From assembly GCA_963829575.1 (NCBI GenBank), contig CAWHJF010000001.1, positions 1-64,000 of the forward strand: DNA of 64,000 bases, read 5' to 3'. The notes beneath the pieces are model-generated. The model did not search any database. It was not told the DNA's origin and saw only the letters and a list, made by a program, of their open reading frames with translations. The stretch comes from KACC-23026 sp963829575. GTDB lineage: Bacteria; Bacillota; Bacilli; Bacillales; Sporolactobacillaceae. The position numbers and the translations under genes were made by a program. Shown one piece after another: positions 17,502 through 27,461 of this stretch. Each line of letters starts with the position of its first letter. Within the stretch, counting starts at the first letter, position 1.

Positions 17502-18494
17502 TTAGTTTCTAGCTATACTAGTAGTATTCCTCTCAATTAAATTGACAGGCAATGTTGTTTCTAATTTAATTTCACTGCTTTCACCGTTTATTTGTTTGAG
17601 TAGGATCTCAATCGACATTTTGGCAATTTCCTCTATGGGCTGTTGAATAGTACTTAATTCAGGTAATAAAAACCGCACCGTATCAGTACCATCATAACCA
17701 ATAACCTTTAGATCCTCTGGCACTCGAATCTTTCTTTCTTTTGCTTCTTTCAAAACTCTAGATGCAATCATATCATCACTTGCAAAAATACCATCTACAA
17801 GTGGATTTTCATCAAATAAATTCTTAATTAATTCTTCTAAACTATATTCATGACCTACTTCATAAGTTAGGGGAGGTAATTGGTTTTCCTCCATTACATC
17901 CTCATATGCCTTCCTTCTTAAATTGGCAGGTGTCTCCAAAGTAATAGGTCCATTAATGTGAATTATGTTTTTACAGCCTCTGTTAATTAACAATTGGGTG
18001 GCTTGTTTACCTCCATCATAATTATCACTTGAAACCACGGGAATATTATTCGATAGATAGCGATCAATTCCCACAATAGGTAAAGGAGTTTTTTCATATT
18101 CCTCTATCCCTCTATTATGTGCCCCTGCTATAATGCCATCTACCTGATTACGTTGAAGCATTTCTAGATAACCTTTTTCTTTATCTTGACGACCCTGGCT
18201 ATTACATAGCAGAATCTTATAGCCTAATGACGCAGCAACATTTTCTAAATGAAAAATAAGTTGCCCATAAAAAGGATTACTTGTGGTAGGAAAAACAAGA
18301 CCAATTAAGTAGGTTTTTTTTGTGAATAAAGATCTAGCAACATCATTTGGATAGTAATTTAATTTCTCCATAGCTTCAAAAACTTTCTTTCTAGTAGTTT
18401 CAGCTATATAACCACGGTTATTTAATACCCTAGACACAGTTGTTGGAGATACCCCAGCAACCTTAGCAACGTCACCTATTTTGGGCTTCATCAT
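17502..18494 (-). CDS. LacI/GalR-family transcriptional regulator of the fructan locus
   Basis: 330 aa. An N-terminal helix-turn-helix (IGDVAKVAGVSPTTVSRVL, residues 6-24) and hinge are followed by a periplasmic-binding-protein-like effector domain (about 60-325). ATG 18494 follows AAAGGAGG. The same strand and the position upstream of the ABC genes, with AACCGGTT operators in the gap, make it the probable local repressor (ScrR/SacR/MsmR type) responding to fructose or fructan products. It has its own cre-like site upstream. Confidence 0.9.
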   Translation of the reverse strand: MMKPKIGDVAKVAGVSPTTVSRVLNNRGYIAETTRKKVFEAMEKLNYYPNDVARSLFTKKTYLIGLVFPTTSNPFYGQLIFHLENVAASLGYKILLCNSQGRQDKEKGYLEMLQRNQVDGIIAGAHNRGIEEYEKTPLPIVGIDRYLSNNIPVVSSDNYDGGKQATQLLINRGCKNIIHINGPITLETPANLRRKAYEDVMEENQLPPLTYEVGHEYSLEELIKNLFDENPLVDGIFASDDMIASRVLKEAKERKIRVPEDLKVIGYDGTDTVRFLLPELSTIQQPIEEIAKMSIEILLKQINGESSEIKLETTLPVNLIERNTTSIARN

Positions 18495-18605
18495 AAAAAT
18501 CCTCCTTTTATTTCATTGGAAACCTAAATTCTAAAAATGGGTACACCTTATAATACTTATTAGTTAATTATCTATCCAAGACAATTTCAACATAATCTAT
18601 TATAT

Positions 18606-18619
18606 TGAAAACGGTAGCA
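18606..18619. promoter_or_regulatory. CcpA cre-like site upstream of the lacI-family gene
   Basis: TGAAAACGGTAGCA matches 13 of 14 positions of the cre consensus. The rest of 18495-18795 is AT-rich promoter DNA with no gene. Confidence 0.55.
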
Positions 18620-18795
18620 GAATGTCCAACTTACTATTATCAACCCCTAGAATTAATTACATAAATCTAAAAATAAGGGGGATTTTGATGTAAGTCTAGC
18701 TACGTAAACATCCATTAATAGATAATTGAATATTTTTACAATATCCTTATATGTTACCAAGATACTCACCTATCTAAAGTTAAAATGAAATAAAA

Positions 18796-18840
18796 AGAAG
18801 AGGCCTCTCAAAAGTTAGTCAACCAATGAGAAGCCCTTCT
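18796..18840. terminator. Bidirectional terminator downstream of groEL
   Basis: AGAAGAGGCCTCTCA (18796-18810) and TGAGAAGCCCTTCT (18827-18840) form a stem. T-rich runs follow on both strands, so it can end groEL transcripts (minus strand) and read-through from the island. Confidence 0.7.
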
Positions 18841-18853
18841 ATTTTTACATAAT

Positions 18854-18871
18854 GTTAGCATTTTGTTAGCA
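18854..18871. repeat. Paired GTTAGCA repeat, right arm of element B
   Basis: GTTAGCA at 18854-18860 and 18865-18871 (11-base period), 42 bases from the att core in the groEL end. Same arrangement as at 9721-9737. Confidence 0.55.
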
Positions 18872-18915
18872 AACAACTCAGAATCCCTTATATATCAAGG
18901 GGTTGAGGGGCGTTA

Positions 18916-20544
<1,629 letters not shown>

Positions 20545-20590
20545 GTGTGTTTGCCCTCCTCAAAATTCTATCGTTAAGTATTTGTTTGTA

Positions 20591-20875
20591 TTAACCAACT
20601 ATTGCAAGTACATCGTCTTGACGAATAATCAAATACTCTTTTCCTTCGTATTTCACTTCAGTTCCTGCGTATTTTGAGAAAATGATGCGATCGCCTTCTG
20701 CGACTTCAAGTGCAATGCGCTCACCATTTTCAGCAACACGGCCATTGCCCACTGCCACAACACGTGCTTCTTGCGGCTTTTCTTTTGCTGAATCTGGTAA
20801 TACGATTCCGCTCGCAGTTTTTTCTTCTTGCTCAACAAGTTCAATGATGAGACGATCTCCTAAAGGCTTTAACAT
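20591..20875 (-). CDS. groES: Co-chaperonin GroES (Hsp10)
   Basis: 94 aa lid of the GroEL chamber. Starts MLKPLGDRLIIE at ATG 20875 behind AAGGAGGG; the longer open frame has no ribosome site. The mobile-loop region (EEKTASGIVLPD, 17-28) and the beta-barrel (DRIIFSKYAGTEVKYEGKEYL) are clear. First gene of the operon. Confidence 0.98.
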   Translation of the reverse strand: MLKPLGDRLIIELVEQEEKTASGIVLPDSAKEKPQEARVVAVGNGRVAENGERIALEVAEGDRIIFSKYAGTEVKYEGKEYLIIRQDDVLAIVG

Positions 20876-20913
20876 TTGGAAAACCCTCCTTAGTTGGATC
20901 GAAATTTTATTTG

Positions 20914-20940
20914 TTAGCACTCGCGATCAACGAGTGCTAA
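20914..20940 (-). promoter_or_regulatory. CIRCE operator (HrcA site) of groESL
   Basis: Perfect TTAGCACTC-N9-GAGTGCTAA, 39 bases upstream of the groES start. HrcA represses the operon here. Confidence 0.97.
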
Positions 20941-20948
20941 TTCCAGTT

Positions 20949-20954
20949 ATTATA
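20949..20954 (-). promoter_or_regulatory. groESL promoter -10
   Basis: TATAAT on the minus strand (20954-20949), immediately before the CIRCE element so that the transcript starts within it. A TTGCAA lies about 20 bases further upstream, which is a long spacer. The remaining 20980-21262 holds no gene. Confidence 0.55.
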
Positions 20955-21262
20955 CTAATCAATTCTGTCTCGTTTTGCAAGTCCTACCTCATAAAATTTT
21001 AACCTTTTTTTGAAGTTTTAACCCTTATATTTAAAATAACGTATTTCGAAGGTTTCTCGAGTCACCCGAATGGACAACCACTAAATTTTGTGTTAAAAGA
21101 AAGGGCGCTTCTTGTCCACTTTTTTAGACCAAAACACATATAAAGCCGAGTCCATTTGAATATGATAAAATACAAGATCATAGTGTTTGGGCTTTCCAAA
21201 CCTTAACTTATAATAGAGAGCGAAGAAAATCCACTTCACTCTATAAAAAAGGAGCTTCTATT

Positions 21263-21949
21263 TTGGCGATCCGCTATACATCCATTATTATGGTTTACCT
21301 CCTATGCCAGATCTCGGCATTTTTGATTCGAACCCCCTTACTGAATTGGGTTCCCGAAGCACAGCGACCCGGTTTTATCATTACAGCAAGTTTTGTGGTC
21401 TGCCTCTTGGTATCTGGATGGCTCTTATTACCTGAGCGCCATCTGAAAAAGGTACCAATGACGCCTAAGTCCATTGTCAATTGGTGCCTGATCGGAATTG
21501 TGATGGTCTATCTCACGCAAATCATTGCCGGAATAATCGATCTCAATGTTCTTGGTGGACCTCCTGAGTCACAAAATACGGAAGACATCATGCGGTTAGC
21601 CAAAACGTCCCCTTATGTCATCCTTGCCGTCGTCCTAATTGGTCCCATTTTAGAAGAAATTATCTTCAGAAAAATCATCTTTGGAAGCCTTAAAAAGGTG
21701 ATCAATGTCTGGTTTGCAGCTCTTATCAGTGCGCTTTTGTTCGCACTTGCGCATAACGATGGGCATTTAATCATCTATGGATCAATCGGCCTTGTCCTTG
21801 CCTTTCTTTATCACAAAACAGGACGTATTTATGTCTCGATGATTGCTCATGGTTCCTTGAACGGCATTGCTACTTTGTTATTTTTCACACCCCAAATTCA
21901 ACACCTCATCGACCACAGTCAGAGCGGGCTGATTTGGGGGTGGTTTTGA
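21263..21949 (+). CDS. ydiL: CPBP (CAAX/Rce1-type) membrane metalloprotease, YdiL homologue
   Basis: 228 aa with about seven membrane segments. The CPBP motifs EEIIFRK (near 133), FALAHND (near 167) and HGSLNG (near 197) supply the Glu and His residues of the active site. The start is TTG 21263, eight bases after AAAAAAGGAG. It lies beside groES and is followed at once by ydiK, as in B. subtilis. The substrate is not known from sequence. Confidence 0.88.
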   Translation: MAIRYTSIIMVYLLCQISAFLIRTPLLNWVPEAQRPGFIITASFVVCLLVSGWLLLPERHLKKVPMTPKSIVNWCLIGIVMVYLTQIIAGIIDLNVLGGPPESQNTEDIMRLAKTSPYVILAVVLIGPILEEIIFRKIIFGSLKKVINVWFAALISALLFALAHNDGHLIIYGSIGLVLAFLYHKTGRIYVSMIAHGSLNGIATLLFFTPQIQHLIDHSQSGLIWGWF

Positions 21950-22129
21950 ATGTCCTTTCGAATATGGAGCGTCCTCTACCTAATCTTCGGCGGGTTCTTC
22001 GTCTATTCCGCTTATTTGGCCTCGAACCCCTCCATTTGGAATTGGAAGTCGTTACTCTTTACCGCGTTTGCCACCTTTGACTTTAAGGTGGCGCTCGACC
22101 ATTGGTTTCGGCGTCGATTGCATGAATAG
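21950..22129 (+). CDS. ydiK: Small membrane protein YdiK (DUF4305)
   Basis: 59 residues starting MSFRIWSVLYLIFGGFFVYS. ATG 21950 directly follows the ydiL stop (TGA at 21947-21949), so it is translationally coupled. There is one or two hydrophobic segments and a basic C-terminus (WFRRRLHE). Identification rests on size, hydrophobicity and the ydiL neighbour. Function unknown. Confidence 0.75.
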   Translation: MSFRIWSVLYLIFGGFFVYSAYLASNPSIWNWKSLLFTAFATFDFKVALDHWFRRRLHE

Positions 22130-22133
22130 TTTT

Positions 22134-22173
22134 GTCTAAAGGGGGTCTGTCCCGGGACAGACCCCCTTTAGAC
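22134..22173. repeat. 40-bp perfect palindrome (GGGACAGACCCCC type)
   Basis: Two 20-base arms, GTCTAAAGGGGGTCTGTCCC and its exact complement, meet with no loop. It begins five bases after the ydiK stop. It may terminate ydiLK, although no T run follows, and it resembles mobile extragenic palindromes. Confidence 0.75.
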
Positions 22174-22178
22174 AGCAA

Positions 22179-22214
22179 AAGCTGGATGCCTTTGACATTC
22201 TGGGCATCCAGCTT
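22179..22214. terminator. Hairpin between ydiK and map
   Basis: AAGCTGGATGCC (22179-22190) pairs with GGCATCCAGCTT (22203-22214). It lies between two larger palindromes and could end either convergent transcript. Confidence 0.5.
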
Positions 22215-22249
22215 CCTTGTAAGTCCTTGCTTTGCAGCATTTGCTAAGG

Positions 22250-22281
22250 TTTAGGGGACAGTCCCGGGACTGTCCCCTAAA
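22250..22281. repeat. 32-bp perfect palindrome overlapping the map stop codon
   Basis: Two 16-base arms, TTTAGGGGACAGTCCC and its exact complement. The right arm contains the map stop (22277-22279). Related in core (TCCCGGGA) to the 22134-22173 palindrome. Confidence 0.75.
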
Positions 22282-23038
22282 ATGTCTCCTCCTCTTGCAA
22301 GGTGAGAATCTCAGGACCATCTTTCGTAATCGCAATCGTATGTTCAAATTGTGCGGACAGTGATCCATCAACGGTTCGTGCAGTCCAACCGTTGGCATCC
22401 ATTTGCGAGCGCCATTCCCCAGTGTTAATCATCGGTTCAATGGTTAACACCATGCCTTCTTTCAAGCGGAGCCCTTTTCCAGGAAGTCCGTAGTGTGGAA
22501 CTTGTGGCTCTTCATGAATCGTTGGTCCGATCCCGTGCCCGACAAAATCCCGAACCACACTATAGCCTTCCCCTTCTGCATAGCTTTGGATCGCGTGGCC
22601 AATATCTCCTAAACGATTTCCAACAACGGCTTCGCGAATGCCTTTATAAAGCGATTCTTTTGTCACATCTAAAAGGCGTTGGACGTTCTCTGGCGCGTTT
22701 CCGACCGCATAGCTCCATGCAGAATCCGCTAACCAACCGTTTAAATTAACCACCATATCAATCGTGACAAGATCCCCATCCTTAAGAGGAGTGGTTCGTG
22801 GAAATCCGTGACAGATCTCATCATTAATCGACGCGCACGTTGCAAACTCATAGCCCTGATACCCTTTTTGTTCAGCGGTTGCACCATGGTCTGCCAAAAA
22901 CTTTTCAACAAAATTCTCAATTTCCATTGTTGTAATGCCCGGCTCGATTAATTTTTTAATTTCTTTATGACAATTCGCAAGGAGAACTCCTGCTTCTTTC
23001 ATTTTGGCAATCTCATTTGCTGATTTTAATTGCAACAC
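22277..23038 (-). CDS. map: Methionine aminopeptidase, type I
   Basis: 253 aa. Removes initiator methionine from nascent proteins. Type I signature with metal ligands: TIDMVVNLNGWLADSAW (first Asp pair near 93-107), FVGHGIGPTIHEEP (His near 168-178), LTIEPM (Glu) and a final QFEHTIAI (Glu). The start is GTG 23038, seven bases after AGGAGG. It lies between ydiK and tatC, where B. subtilis has no map copy; a second map near the ribosomal protein genes is likely elsewhere in this genome. Confidence 0.95.
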   Translation of the reverse strand: MLQLKSANEIAKMKEAGVLLANCHKEIKKLIEPGITTMEIENFVEKFLADHGATAEQKGYQGYEFATCASINDEICHGFPRTTPLKDGDLVTIDMVVNLNGWLADSAWSYAVGNAPENVQRLLDVTKESLYKGIREAVVGNRLGDIGHAIQSYAEGEGYSVVRDFVGHGIGPTIHEEPQVPHYGLPGKGLRLKEGMVLTIEPMINTGEWRSQMDANGWTARTVDGSLSAQFEHTIAITKDGPEILTLQEEETF

Positions 23039-23238
23039 ATCAAAACCTCCTAATTCTCACACAACCCATGCCATGTGACCACATTCTCTTCTTATTATAT
23101 GGAATTTCCAATAAACTTTTCCACTTTCACTTCAAAACACTCAATCTAATCTATTTTATCAATTTTATGTAGGTTTTCTCAAATAACTTAATTTAACTCG
23201 CGCTCCCTCAAGTAAAAAGGCAAACCCAAACAAATTAA

Positions 23239-23266
23239 AACCACGACCTCACTAGGCGTCGTGGTT
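23239..23266 (-). terminator. tatC terminator
   Basis: On the minus strand AACCACGAC (23266-23258) pairs with GTCGTGGTT (23247-23239) and T residues follow. The stem overlaps the tatC stop codon. Confidence 0.65.
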
Positions 23267-23992
23267 CACCATTCGTTTTAGGGCCTGCTTATAAGTATAA
23301 CGCGATATTAACACGCTAAGCTCGTACAAAACGACAAGAGGAATCATGACAATTAATTGCGACATCACGTCCGGCGGCGTAATCAGTCCCGCCACAATTA
23401 GTAGGACAAAATACGCATATTTGCGAATCTTCCCCAAGAAAAATGGCGTGATCATTCCGAGACGTGTCAAAAACATCACCAATACTGGCAATTCAAAAAC
23501 GAACCCAAAAGGGATTGTTAGCTGTAGAAGGAAATGAAAGTATTCATTAATACCAATGACACTTTTAATGTTCAAGGAATCACTTAAAGTCGTCATAAAA
23601 TGTAAGACATATGGAAAAAGTACGTAGAACGCAAAGGCGACGCCGGCTAAGAACAAAACCACCATTATGGGTATGTAAGACAGCGTGACCCGTCGTTCTT
23701 GTTTATAAAGCCCGGGACTCACAAACGCCCACAGTTGATAGAGTAACAGCGGTGAGACAATAATGAGACCTATGACAAACGCCATCTGCATGAACAAATT
23801 AAAGGGATCCGTCACCCTAAAATAGTTCATTTCAATCCCTTTCGCTGCTTGACTGTGTTGCAAGTAAAGAATCGTCGGCTTCGCAAGAAAAAAGCCAACT
23901 CCAAAAGCGATAGCAAAACCAATCACGCTCACAATTAACCGCTTTCTTAATTCCTCCAGATGTTCAGTGATGCTCATGGGTGTGTCAGTCAT
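23252..23992 (-). CDS. tatC: Twin-arginine translocase subunit TatC
   Basis: 246 aa, six membrane segments. It is the receptor for twin-arginine signal peptides. The N-terminal HLEELRKRLI (near 10-19) and the periplasmic/cytoplasmic loop FVSPGLYKQERR (near 89-100) are TatC hallmarks. ATG 23992 overlaps the tatA stop by four bases (ATGA), so the two are coupled. Matches the TatCy position of B. subtilis. Confidence 0.97.
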   Translation of the reverse strand: MTDTPMSITEHLEELRKRLIVSVIGFAIAFGVGFFLAKPTILYLQHSQAAKGIEMNYFRVTDPFNLFMQMAFVIGLIIVSPLLLYQLWAFVSPGLYKQERRVTLSYIPIMVVLFLAGVAFAFYVLFPYVLHFMTTLSDSLNIKSVIGINEYFHFLLQLTIPFGFVFELPVLVMFLTRLGMITPFFLGKIRKYAYFVLLIVAGLITPPDVMSQLIVMIPLVVLYELSVLISRYTYKQALKRMVNHDA

Positions 23993-24168
23993 TTAAGGTC
24001 ATCCTGCTTCTCTTTTACTTCATCGTCATCCGCCATACCTTTTGTCGCATTGCGGAATTCACGCAGCGTGTTGCCTGCTGCTTTTCCGAATTCAGGAAGT
24101 TTCTTAGGTCCAAAAATGATTAATGCAACAATTGCAACGAGCGCAATACTCCCCGCTCCCATTCCCAT
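23989..24168 (-). CDS. tatA: Twin-arginine translocase subunit TatA
   Basis: 59 aa. Short N-terminal membrane helix (SIALVAIVALIIFGPKKLPE), hinge FGPKKLPE, then the amphipathic helix GKAAGNTLREFR. ATG 24168 is preferred over the upstream GTG because it lies eight bases after GGAGG, which itself overlaps the rex stop. Forms the pore with TatC; a minimal TatA-TatC system as in Gram-positives. Confidence 0.95.
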   Translation of the reverse strand: MGMGAGSIALVAIVALIIFGPKKLPEFGKAAGNTLREFRNATKGMADDDEVKEKQDDLK

Positions 24169-24169
24169 G

Positions 24170-24817
24170 TTAGTCACCTCCCTGATCTTCTAATGGATAG
24201 TTCTTCAAGAAATAGATCAATGTTTGCAACTCAACCGCTAAATCAATATGGTGAATCCGAATCGAGTCAGGTAACGTGAGCCTGACCGGCGTAAAATTCA
24301 GCACGCCTTTTACGCCTGTTAAAACCAACTGATCCGCAACGGCTTGGGCCGCCCCTGAAGGAACGGTGAGAATCGCCACTTGCACATCCTCCAAATGATC
24401 TTCGGATAGTTGCTCAATATGCCGAATCTCGGTCCCACCAATTGTGGTCCCTACTTTATTATAATCGGTATCGTACGCGACAACAATTTTAGAATTGTTA
24501 TTTTTCAAAAAATTATATTTTAAGAGCGCCTTACCTAAGTTTCCAACTCCGATTAGGATCACTTTCGTCAGTTCATCTTGATCCAACTTGCTTCTAAGAA
24601 AGGTCAGGAGCCGGTCAACATTGTACCCGTACCCTTTCTTTCCAAGCGCACCAAGATACGAAAAATCTCTACGAATCGTTGCGGAATCGATCTTGACCAG
24701 TTCACTCAGTTCAGAAGATGAAATTCTCCTTCTCCCAGACTCAGACAAATGCTGTAAAAAACGATAGTATAGCGGTAATCGTTTTGCGGTTGCCTGAGGA
24801 ATTTTATCTTGTACCAT
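24170..24817 (-). CDS. rex: Redox-sensing transcriptional repressor Rex
   Basis: 215 aa. N-terminal winged helix (AKRLPLYYRFLQHL, then ISSSELSELVKIDSATIRRD) and a C-terminal Rossmann fold that binds NAD(H) (GVGNLGKALL near 92). A C-terminal swapped helix follows. It represses fermentative and respiratory genes until NADH rises. Good ribosome site (GGAGG). In operon with tatA-tatC and with moaC upstream, as in B. subtilis. Confidence 0.97.
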   Translation of the reverse strand: MVQDKIPQATAKRLPLYYRFLQHLSESGRRRISSSELSELVKIDSATIRRDFSYLGALGKKGYGYNVDRLLTFLRSKLDQDELTKVILIGVGNLGKALLKYNFLKNNNSKIVVAYDTDYNKVGTTIGGTEIRHIEQLSEDHLEDVQVAILTVPSGAAQAVADQLVLTGVKGVLNFTPVRLTLPDSIRIHHIDLAVELQTLIYFLKNYPLEDQGGD

Positions 24818-24844
24818 ACTTGCAACCTCCAGGCGATGTCGTTT

Positions 24845-25324
24845 TTAATTTCGGTTAAAGTCCCCACTTTTTCCACCTGATTTATGTAAAAGGTAGGTCG
24901 GTCCAATGACCATGCCTTTGTCCAGGGCCTTGCACATATCATAGATTGTAAGCGCTGCCGTAGTTGCGGCTGTCAACGCCTCCATCTCGACACCAGTCTC
25001 CCCTTTGTTTTTGACGGTTGCTTCAATGTTCAATCGATAAACAGAGTCGGTCTCCCAATCAAACGTTAAGTCCACACCGCTCAACATAAGCGGATGACAC
25101 ATTGGAATCAGTTGGGACGTATTTTTGGCCGCCATGATCCCTGCCACCTGAGCAACAGCCAAGACGTCGCCTTTCTTAATTGAACCTTCACGTATAGCGT
25201 TGTAGATCGCTTCGTTTACTTCAATACTCGAATGAGCCGTCGCCGTTCTTTTGGTCACCTCTTTATCTGAGATGTCCACCATTTTGGCTCGGCCTTGTTT
25301 ATTTATATGCGTTAAATCCGTCAC
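24845..25324 (-). CDS. moaC: Cyclic pyranopterin monophosphate synthase MoaC
   Basis: 159 aa. Converts the MoaA product to cyclic pyranopterin monophosphate in molybdenum cofactor synthesis. LTHINKQGRAKMVDI at the N-terminus, MCHPL near 76 and KGETGVEMEALTA near 112 are family signatures. The start is GTG 25324, eight bases after AAGGAGG; the longer frame begins inside the ribosome site. The molybdopterin enzyme at 55707-58673 would be a user of the cofactor. Confidence 0.96.
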   Translation of the reverse strand: MTDLTHINKQGRAKMVDISDKEVTKRTATAHSSIEVNEAIYNAIREGSIKKGDVLAVAQVAGIMAAKNTSQLIPMCHPLMLSGVDLTFDWETDSVYRLNIEATVKNKGETGVEMEALTAATTAALTIYDMCKALDKGMVIGPTYLLHKSGGKSGDFNRN

Positions 25325-25469
25325 AAAGATGTCCTCCTTCAACTATAACATGAGTCTAACTGTCTGTCTTTAAGTTTTATGGGATTGGATTCCCATCTCA
25401 CTCCCAATTCCTTCTATTGCCACACGGTTCACGAATCGGCTAAACTAATAGAAGCTAGGAGTGATTCCT

Positions 25470-27401
25470 TTGATTCTATTACAAACGCATCAACTTACCA
25501 AATCTTTTGGAACTGATCTTATTTTATCGAATATACACATTGAAGTCCAAACAGGCGAACGGGTCGCTTTGGTCGGACGAAATGGCAGCGGTAAATCCAC
25601 TTTGCTTAAAATCATCGCTGGTCAGATGTCCTATGACTCTGGACAAATCATGATTCCGAAAGACATTTCGATCGGTTATCTTGAACAGAACATGAAGCTC
25701 GACTCCGAGCGAACACTTGTAGATGAACTCCAGGCTGCTTTTACAGACCTGATCCATTTAGAAAAAGAACTTCGCGAGCTTGAGCTTAAAATGGGTGATT
25801 CCCTTTCACCTGAGGATTATGAGCAATTAATGAAGACCTATGATCAGAAGCAAATACAATTTCAAAATTTGGGTGGTTATACGTATCAGGCCGAAATCAA
25901 TAGCGTGTTGAACGGACTTGGCTTTGGCGACTTTCCTCCCGATACCAAAGTCCAAACGCTCTCAGGTGGACAAAAAACGCGCCTTTCTCTTGGTCGCCTT
26001 TTACTAATAAAGCCGGATCTCTTAATTTTGGACGAGCCAACCAACCATCTCGATATTGATACGCTGACTTGGCTTGAAACTTACCTCCAGCATTACCCTG
26101 GAGCGATTCTAATCGTGTCTCATGACCGTTATTTTCTAGATAAAATTGTTGGAAAGGTCTTTGAGGTCTCGAACCACCAAGCTACCCGGTTTCATGGTAA
26201 TTATTCGGATTATCTTACACAAAAAGCGCTCGACTATGAACGCGACCTTCAAGCCTTTGAAAAGCAACAAAAAGAAGTAGCCAAACTCGAAGATTTTGTT
26301 CAGCGAAATATTGCGCGTGCCTCTACAACCAAACGTGCGCAAAGTCGACGAAAACAACTTGAAAAAATGACGCGGATCGATCGCCCCGGGCAAGAAAAGT
26401 CCGCCATATTCTCATTTGGTATTGAAAAACAAAGTGGCCGAGACGTTTTAATGGTTCAAGATTTAGGGGTGGGGTATCCCGACCAATCTAACCCGCTCTC
26501 AGATGCCCTTAACTTCCAGCTTCACAAAGCCGAAAGCGTTGCACTAGTCGGGCCAAATGGAATCGGAAAGTCTACCTTATTGAAAACGATCGCTGGAAAA
26601 TTGATGAAAAAGTCAGGTGACTTCTCGCTCGGAACCAATGTGTCGATCGGTTATTATGATCAGGAACAAGCCACGCTCTCTTCTAATAAAACCGTTTTAA
26701 GTGAGCTGTGGGACACCTTCCCGCTTTTACCTGAAAAAGATATTCGCACCGTCTTAGGCCAATTCCTTTTTTCAGGTGAAGATGTTTTAAAAACTACGGG
26801 GACCCTAAGCGGCGGCGAAAAGGCGCGCGTTGCGTTAGCCAAACTCATGCTACAAAAAGATAACTTTTTAATCCTAGACGAACCAACGAACCATCTTGAT
26901 TTAGATAGTAAAGAAGTATTAGAGAATGCATTAATTGATTATCCCGGTACGCTTCTTTTTGTTTCCCACGACCGCTATTTCATTAACCGAATTGCTACCC
27001 GTGTGTTGGAATTATCCATAGACGGACTGATTGATTACCTGGGCGATTACGATTATTATGTGGAGAAAAAGCAAGAGATGGCCGAACGCGCGGCTTTAGA
27101 ACAAGCCGAAGCAGGCGCTCTTAAAGCGGCCGACCATCCACAGACTAAACCGTCGTATGAACAAGATAAGGAACGCAAACGGCGTGAGCGACAGATTGAA
27201 CGAGCCATTACCCAAGCAGAAGAAACCATTCAAAGCTTAGAAGAAAAGATTGCTTCCTATGAAGAAGATCTCACTCGACCAGAAGTCTATAGTGCTCATG
27301 AAAAAGCGCTTGAAGTGAATCAATCGCTTGAAGAGGCTCGAATAGCCCTTGATCAAGAAATGCAACAATGGGAAGCCCTTCAACTTGAGCTCGAAGATTA
27401 A
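25470..27401 (+). CDS. ydiF: ABC-F family ATPase, YdiF homologue
   Basis: 643 aa, no membrane segments. Two ATP-binding cassettes: Walker A GRNGSGKST (near 36) and GPNGIGKST (near 364), signatures LSGGQ (near 172) and LSGGE (near 450), and Walker B ILDEPTNHLD in both. A basic linker between them and a C-terminal coiled coil (about 560-640) follow the ABC-F pattern of ribosome-associated translation factors. TTG 25470 after TAGGAG is preferred to the GTG that overlaps that site. Divergent from moaC. Confidence 0.92.
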   Translation: MILLQTHQLTKSFGTDLILSNIHIEVQTGERVALVGRNGSGKSTLLKIIAGQMSYDSGQIMIPKDISIGYLEQNMKLDSERTLVDELQAAFTDLIHLEKELRELELKMGDSLSPEDYEQLMKTYDQKQIQFQNLGGYTYQAEINSVLNGLGFGDFPPDTKVQTLSGGQKTRLSLGRLLLIKPDLLILDEPTNHLDIDTLTWLETYLQHYPGAILIVSHDRYFLDKIVGKVFEVSNHQATRFHGNYSDYLTQKALDYERDLQAFEKQQKEVAKLEDFVQRNIARASTTKRAQSRRKQLEKMTRIDRPGQEKSAIFSFGIEKQSGRDVLMVQDLGVGYPDQSNPLSDALNFQLHKAESVALVGPNGIGKSTLLKTIAGKLMKKSGDFSLGTNVSIGYYDQEQATLSSNKTVLSELWDTFPLLPEKDIRTVLGQFLFSGEDVLKTTGTLSGGEKARVALAKLMLQKDNFLILDEPTNHLDLDSKEVLENALIDYPGTLLFVSHDRYFINRIATRVLELSIDGLIDYLGDYDYYVEKKQEMAERAALEQAEAGALKAADHPQTKPSYEQDKERKRRERQIERAITQAEETIQSLEEKIASYEEDLTRPEVYSAHEKALEVNQSLEEARIALDQEMQQWEALQLELED

Positions 27402-27405
27402 TCAC

Positions 27406-27441
27406 AATCCCCAGGTCTTGTCTAAACCTGGGGATTGTTTT
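27406..27441 (+). terminator. ydiF terminator
   Basis: AATCCCCAGGT pairs with ACCTGGGGATT and T-rich GTTTTGTTT follows, five bases after the stop. Confidence 0.9.
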
Positions 27442-27461
27442 GTTTATTGACTGATTTAGAG

